In this document: piece by piece, positions 48,224 to 51,626 of the stretch
How the letters are laid out: every line of letters starts with the position of its first letter
Numbering within the stretch: the first letter of the stretch is position 1
Origin: CAZLNO01 sp964561005
GTDB lineage: Bacteria > Pseudomonadota > Alphaproteobacteria > Kiloniellales > Rhodovibrionaceae
DNA length: 51,626 bases
Direction of reading: 5' to 3'
Assembly: GCA_964561005.1 (NCBI GenBank)
Contig: CAZLNO010000014.1
Span: 1 to 51,626, forward strand
The notes under the pieces: generated by a model
Seen by the model: the letters and a program-made list of their open reading frames with translations, nothing else
The model's database searches: none
What the model was told of the DNA's origin: nothing
Translations under genes and position numbers: made by a program

Positions 48224-48700
48224 ATGAGCAACAAGATTCCGATGACCGCGGAAGGTTACGCCCGTCTCGAGGAGGAATTGCAGTACCTCCGACAGACGGC
48301 CCGACCCCAGGTGATCCAGGCGATCGCCGAGGCGCGCGAGCACGGCGACCTCTCGGAGAACGCCGAGTACCACGCCGCACGCGACCGCCAGAGCTTCATC
48401 GAGGGCCGCGTGGCCGAGATCCAGGACACCATGGCGCGCGCCGAGGTGATCGACGTCTCCAAGCTGTCCGGGGACACGGTCAAGTTCGGCGCCACGGTGA
48501 CGCTGGCCGACGAGGATACGGACGAGGAGACGACCTACCAGATCGTCGGCGAGGTCGAGGCCGAGGTGAAGAACGGCAAGATCGCCGTCACTTCGCCTAT
48601 CGCCCGCGGCATCATCGGCAAGAAGGTCGGGGATTCGGTGGAGATCCAGACGCCCAAGGGCCAGAAGTTCTTCGAGGTCGTTTCCGTCGAGTACAGGTAG
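48224..48700 (+). CDS. greA: Transcription elongation factor GreA
   Basis: This 158-residue factor stimulates transcript cleavage in backtracked RNA polymerase. The N-terminal coiled coil (MTAEGYARLEEELQYL, DLSENAEYHAARDRQ, with the acidic tip) and the C-terminal FKBP-like domain (SPIARGIIGKKVGDSVEIQTP) are complete. carB-greA adjacency is common in Alphaproteobacteria. Confidence 0.97.
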   Translation: MSNKIPMTAEGYARLEEELQYLRQTARPQVIQAIAEAREHGDLSENAEYHAARDRQSFIEGRVAEIQDTMARAEVIDVSKLSGDTVKFGATVTLADEDTDEETTYQIVGEVEAEVKNGKIAVTSPIARGIIGKKVGDSVEIQTPKGQKFFEVVSVEYR

Positions 48701-48765
48701 CGATGGTCCGACGCGCTCGACCGGACTGTCGGCGGGCGGGATGCGACAGAGGAACGCGGCGATCG

Positions 48766-48927
48766 ATGTGTCCCCGGCACGAAACCGTCGCAACGACGCT
48801 TCTCATCCTTGCATCCATGATGCTCGCCGCGTCGCTGAGCGGCTGTAATACCGTCGAAGGCGTCGGAAAGGACGTTAAGGCCGTCGGGCGCACGTTGGCC
48901 GAGGCGGCACGCGACGTGCGGGATTAA
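48766..48927 (+). CDS. Entericidin-like small lipoprotein 1
   Basis: This 53-residue precursor has a hydrophobic signal, lipobox LSGC (Cys at residue 26) and the entericidin pattern NTVEGVGKDVKAVGRTL. Entericidins are small envelope lipoproteins known from the EcnA/EcnB antidote/toxin pair of enterobacteria. The ATG context is weak, and a start a few codons downstream is possible. Confidence 0.75.
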   Translation: MCPRHETVATTLLILASMMLAASLSGCNTVEGVGKDVKAVGRTLAEAARDVRD

Positions 48928-49004
48928 CGGACCTTTAGCCGCGATCGGCTGAATTGGCCTTGCCCCGCCGGACAGTCGACCGCAACGATAGTGGACACGC
49001 AACA

Positions 49005-49142
49005 ATGCCGCGTTGGATCATCGCCGCTCTCGGCCTGCTCGGCCTTCTCGCCCTCGGCGCCTGCAACACCGCCGAAGGCATCGGCAAGGACCTGGAGAGT
49101 GTCGGCGAAACCATCTCCGAGGAAGCCGGCGACGAGGACTGA
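49005..49142 (+). CDS. Entericidin-like small lipoprotein 2
   Basis: This 45-residue precursor has lipobox LGAC (Cys near residue 20) and NTAEGIGKDLESVGETISEE. It is a tandem paralogue of the gene 77 bp upstream but differs in charge, with an acidic tail EEAGDED against RDVRD in the first. Confidence 0.8.
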   Translation: MPRWIIAALGLLGLLALGACNTAEGIGKDLESVGETISEEAGDED

Positions 49143-49192
49143 GCGCGGGCGCCCGCTTCGCTGAAACGCTGGCGAGAGCGGCTTCGGGGCAA

Positions 49193-49294
49193 GCTTCAGC
49201 CTGCCGTGTGGCCGAAAATCTGCGGCACGCTGAAGCGCGCCCTACGCCGGCCGTACTCACGAGGTGCCGTCGTCGGGCATGCTTCAGCCTGCCG
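49193..49294. repeat. Short dispersed repeat near the entericidin genes
   Basis: GCTTCAGCCTGCCG occurs at 49193-49206 and 49281-49294, 88 bp apart. An opposite-sense relative (GCACGCTGAAGCGCGCC) lies between them. The same GCACGCT/AGCGTGC motif forms the hairpin at 21525-21544. Confidence 0.5.
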
Positions 49295-49317
49295 GACCGC
49301 CATCGCGGCACGCCCTG

Positions 49318-50169
49318 CTAGTGGCTCATCAGCACCGGCGCCGTCATGTGCTCCAGCACGGTTCGGGTGACGCCGCCGAGGATCACCTCGCGCATGCGGC
49401 TGTGGCCGTAGGCCCCCATGACCAGCATGTCGGCGCCCACGTCCGACAGCCGCGACAGGAGGGTGTCGCCAGGGCCGATGTCGCTGACCGAGAAGTGCTG
49501 CACCTCCACCTTCACGTCGTGGCGCGCCAGGTGCAGGGCGATGTCGGCGCCCGGCTCCTCGCCGTGGCGCCGGGCGGCCTTGGTGGGGTTGACCGCGACA
49601 ACCTCGACCTTCTCGGCCTTTTCCAGGAACGGCAGGGCGTCGTTCACGGCGCGCGTCGCCTCGCGGCTGGCGTCCCAGGCGGCGAGGACGTTCCGGCCGA
49701 TATGCAGATCCCCGTCGTCGCCCTGCGCGCCGATGTAGGGGATCACCAACACCGGCCGCCCGCAGCCGAGCACCACCTGCTCGACCAGGTGGGCGCCGCC
49801 GGTCGGCACATCCTCCGGGTCCACCTGTCCCAGAATCGCCAGGTCGCTGTAGCGCGCGTGCAACGCCACCTCGTCGGCGAGGCGGTCCGCGGGCACCTGC
49901 GCGGTACGGGTTTCGTGGGAAATGCCGGCGCGATCGGCTTTTTCGCCGAAGTCGCCAAGCACCGACTCGGCGCGTTCCATCTCGCGCTTGCGCTGTTCCT
50001 CCAGAAGGTGGCTCGGCACGTCGGCCCAGCCGGGCAGCAGGAATTCGCCGACGCAGTAGAGCCCGGTCAGATGCGCCTCGAAGCGCGTCGCCAGCGAGAC
50101 TGCCGCGCTGGCGCGCTTCGGGCAGGCCTTCGTCTGGTCGAGGTGAACGAGCAGGTTCTTGATTGGCAT
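49318..50169 (-). CDS. Universal stress protein with two tandem Usp domains
   Basis: The 283-residue protein has two Usp modules (about 1-145 and 150-283). The second retains the ATP-binding motif in GAYGHSRMREVILGGVTRTV; the first has a degenerate version (LGQVDPEDVPTGG). Such double Usp proteins respond to stress or oxygen limitation. An FNR/FixK-like site lies about 80 bp upstream of the start. Start ATG 50169. Confidence 0.92.
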   Translation of the reverse strand: MPIKNLLVHLDQTKACPKRASAAVSLATRFEAHLTGLYCVGEFLLPGWADVPSHLLEEQRKREMERAESVLGDFGEKADRAGISHETRTAQVPADRLADEVALHARYSDLAILGQVDPEDVPTGGAHLVEQVVLGCGRPVLVIPYIGAQGDDGDLHIGRNVLAAWDASREATRAVNDALPFLEKAEKVEVVAVNPTKAARRHGEEPGADIALHLARHDVKVEVQHFSVSDIGPGDTLLSRLSDVGADMLVMGAYGHSRMREVILGGVTRTVLEHMTAPVLMSH

Positions 50170-50248
50170 GGCGACTCCCCTTCCTTTCAGTCTCGGGCCC
50201 TACCCGATTCGAACCCTCCAAACTTGCCGACGAACGGGGGACCGCTCA

Positions 50249-50262
50249 TTGATGTCGGTCAA
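50249..50262. promoter_or_regulatory. FNR/FixK-like binding site
   Basis: TTGATGTCGGTCAA matches the FNR/FixK/Dnr consensus TTGAY-N4-RTCAA on both arms. It is 80 bp upstream of the Usp start codon, which suits activation from about -41. It also lies 122 bp before the divergent rhodanese gene. Confidence 0.6.
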
Positions 50263-50341
50263 TACGCTCGGGCTCGAAAACACAGGTGCCGACCCCTCTT
50301 GCCAGGCAGCGGGCCATAATCTACGTTGCTCTCAGGAACAA

Positions 50342-50358
50342 TATGTTAGTTTAACATA
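50342..50358. promoter_or_regulatory. Inverted-repeat operator before the rhodanese gene
   Basis: TATGTTA-GTT-TAACATA is a 7-bp perfect inverted repeat within an AT-rich patch (ATATGTTAGTTTAACATAAT), conspicuous in this GC-rich sequence and 26 bp upstream of the start codon. The layout suits an ArsR-type or similar repressor. Which regulator binds is unknown. Confidence 0.5.
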
Positions 50359-50383
50359 ATATGATGAGAGAAAGGAGAGCGCC

Positions 50384-51301
50384 ATGCGCCGCTGGACCTG
50401 GGCCGTTCTTGCCGCCCTGGCCGCCTTCGTCGCCACGCCGATCCAGGCGGCCGAGCCGCTGGTCGACGCCGACTGGCTGCACGCCCACCTGGATCGGGAG
50501 GACCTTGTCGTCCTGGACGTCCGCAATGCCATCGACGGCGGCTCGCGGGAAGCATTCCGCACGGGCCACATCCCGGGCGCCGTCTACAGCAACTATCTGA
50601 AGGCCGGCTGGCGGGTGACGCGCGACGACGTGCCGGGCCAGCTTCCGCCGGTCGGCGAGCTGGAAGAGCTGATCGGCGGCCTGGGCATCGACAACGACGA
50701 CCACGTCGTGGTCGTGGCCGGCGGCACCAGCGCCCTGGACATGGGCAGCGCCACCCGCGTCTACTGGACCTTCAAGGTGCTGGGCCACGACGAGGTCTCG
50801 GTGCTGAACGGCGGGCACAAGGCCTATGCCGCCAAGTACCCGCTGGAAAGCGGCTCGGCGAAGGTGACGCCGGTCCGCTTCGCCGCCGACTTTCGGCCCG
50901 GGCTGGTGGCCTCGCGCGAGAGCGTGGCGGCGGCGCTGAAGGACGGCACGCCCCTGATCGACAACCGCCCCGAAAAGCAGTACCGCGGCGGCGCCAAGCA
51001 TCCGGCCGCGACCCGGCCCGGCACCCTGCCCGGCGCCCGCAACGTCCCGGAAAGCAAGCTGACCGTGGACGGCGGCACCTTCGTCCCGGCCGAGCGCGTG
51101 GCCGAGCTGCTGAACACGGCCGGGCTGAACGGCAGTGGTGCGGCCATCACCTTCTGCAACACCGGCCACTGGGCCTCGCTGGGCTGGTTCGCCGTGTCGG
51201 AGATCCTGGGCAACAAGCAGGCGCGGGTCTACGACGGCTCCATGACCGAGTGGACGCGGCACGGCGGCGAGGTGGCGCGGTTGGCCGAGGGCGGGGAGTA
51301 G
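50384..51301 (+). CDS. Periplasmic two-domain rhodanese (sulfurtransferase)
   Basis: The 305-residue protein has a signal peptide (AALAAFVATPIQAAE, cleavage after AA at about 23) and two rhodanese modules. The catalytic cysteine C258 is in the C-terminal loop CNTGHWA. The N-terminal module has AGGTSALD in place of a cysteine loop and is structural only. The CNTGHW loop type is common in exported sulfurtransferases linked to thiosulfate or sulfide metabolism. GGAG (50374-50377) precedes the start. No YeeE/YedE transporter is in view. Confidence 0.9.
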   Translation: MRRWTWAVLAALAAFVATPIQAAEPLVDADWLHAHLDREDLVVLDVRNAIDGGSREAFRTGHIPGAVYSNYLKAGWRVTRDDVPGQLPPVGELEELIGGLGIDNDDHVVVVAGGTSALDMGSATRVYWTFKVLGHDEVSVLNGGHKAYAAKYPLESGSAKVTPVRFAADFRPGLVASRESVAAALKDGTPLIDNRPEKQYRGGAKHPAATRPGTLPGARNVPESKLTVDGGTFVPAERVAELLNTAGLNGSGAAITFCNTGHWASLGWFAVSEILGNKQARVYDGSMTEWTRHGGEVARLAEGGE

Positions 51302-51384
51302 CCTGACGCGCTGACGCGCGTCCCCGCTCCCTGTCCCCCAAGAAGTCTCTTGCGCGGAGGCATGGCGCACCCTGATGGCCTCGG

Positions 51385-51487
51385 CCTCATGCTTCGACAG
51401 GCTCATGCTTCGACAGGCTCAGCATGAGGGGAGCGAGGCGTTATCAACGATTTGACTTCCTCATCCTGAGCTTGTCGAAGGATGAGG
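51385..51487. repeat. Palindromic repeat pair, family A, copy 3
   Basis: CCTCATGCTTCGACAGGCTC, with the internal unit GCTTCGACAGGCTCAT duplicated in tandem, closes with AGCATGAGG (to 51429). The inverted partner CCTCATCCT/AGGATGAGG lies at 51459-51487. It follows the rhodanese gene. Confidence 0.8.
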
Positions 51488-51561
51488 CGGCGCTTTGCAC
51501 GACACTTCGCCAGCTTGTTGAACAGTCTCCCTTGGGGGAAGGGTAGGAGGGGCGCGCACCC

Positions 51562-51626
51562 TCACTCCGTCAGCGCGTCGCAGGCCTTGTGGATGCGCGC
51601 GCAGGCCTCCTCCAGCGCCTCGGTCG
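51562..51626 (-). CDS. Partial: C-terminus of a probable aminotransferase
   Basis: The last 21 codons of a minus-strand gene run off the window edge, ending TEALEEACARIHKACDALTE. This resembles the C-terminal helix of alphaproteobacterial aspartate/aromatic aminotransferases (class I, pyridoxal phosphate). The evidence is short, so the identity is tentative. Confidence 0.45.
   Translation of the reverse strand, partial: TEALEEACARIHKACDALTE

Overview
The window is a high-GC (roughly 70% by eye) stretch of an alphaproteobacterial chromosome. Three things point there: the gene groupings (cytochrome c / kdsB / pheA; petA-petB-petC; DUF1285-Nudix-DUF6111-cca; carB-greA; dnaG next to rpoD), protein forms typical of the class (cytochrome c1 with a CSSCH heme site, PEWY-type cytochrome b), and many dispersed palindromic repeats. 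A Rhodospirillales-like member fits best, because the mtnP-mtnA-class II aldolase order matches the one known from Rhodospirillum rubrum. Genus and species cannot be called. Nearly everything is chromosomal housekeeping or core accessory metabolism. There is no phage, insertion sequence, CRISPR array or rRNA. A 100-base run of N (21705-21804) is an assembly gap inside the tRNA CCA-adding enzyme gene.

Layout. 1-613: tRNA-Val(GAC) with a decayed PIN-like (DUF5615) toxin fragment and integration-site-like direct repeats on its 3' side. 941-7007: an N-formylglutamate amidohydrolase homologue, a structured intergenic region, a lytic transglycosylase, pheA and kdsB on the minus strand, a three-heme membrane cytochrome c, and a HisN-type phosphatase. 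7215-13293: a yejABEF oligopeptide ABC importer. 13457-17197 (minus): mtnP, mtnA, a class II aldolase and a translationally coupled VOC protein, read here as a methylthioadenosine salvage shunt. 17322-19908 (minus): the cytochrome bc1 complex. 20146-21521: trmL-hemF. 21534-23992 (minus): cca, DUF6111, a Nudix CoA pyrophosphatase and DUF1285. 24070-31411: an uncharacterised MoxR / DUF58 / DUF4159 / vWA-membrane operon ending in a coupled TspO gene.

31550-35791: a GNAT acetyltransferase, then a LysR regulator divergent from wrbA, a pirin and a glutathionyl-hydroquinone reductase, which look like a quinone or electrophile response unit. 36046-40766 (minus): rpoD, dnaG and yqeY, the classical replication/transcription cluster. 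41002-48700: carA and carB (carbamoyl phosphate synthesis) separated by a fasciclin protein, a secreted cysteine-rich peptide with a palindromic operator, and two back-to-back ParE-type toxin-antitoxin modules; greA follows carB. 48766-51301: two entericidin-like lipoproteins, a double universal stress protein behind an FNR/FixK-like site, and a periplasmic rhodanese behind an inverted repeat. The window ends in the C-terminus of a probable aminotransferase.

How the parts work together: bc1 and the triheme cytochrome c serve respiration and hemF feeds heme supply. The mtn genes recycle the methylthioadenosine left from polyamine or homoserine-lactone synthesis. kdsB, the transglycosylase and possibly the MoxR operon serve the envelope. 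The LysR-wrbA-pirin-GST and usp/rhodanese genes handle redox stress. Small palindromic repeats of several families sit in many intergenic spaces. The most system-like, least explained loci are the MoxR/DUF58/DUF4159 operon, the mtn cluster with its VOC partner, and the operator-controlled cysteine-rich peptide.
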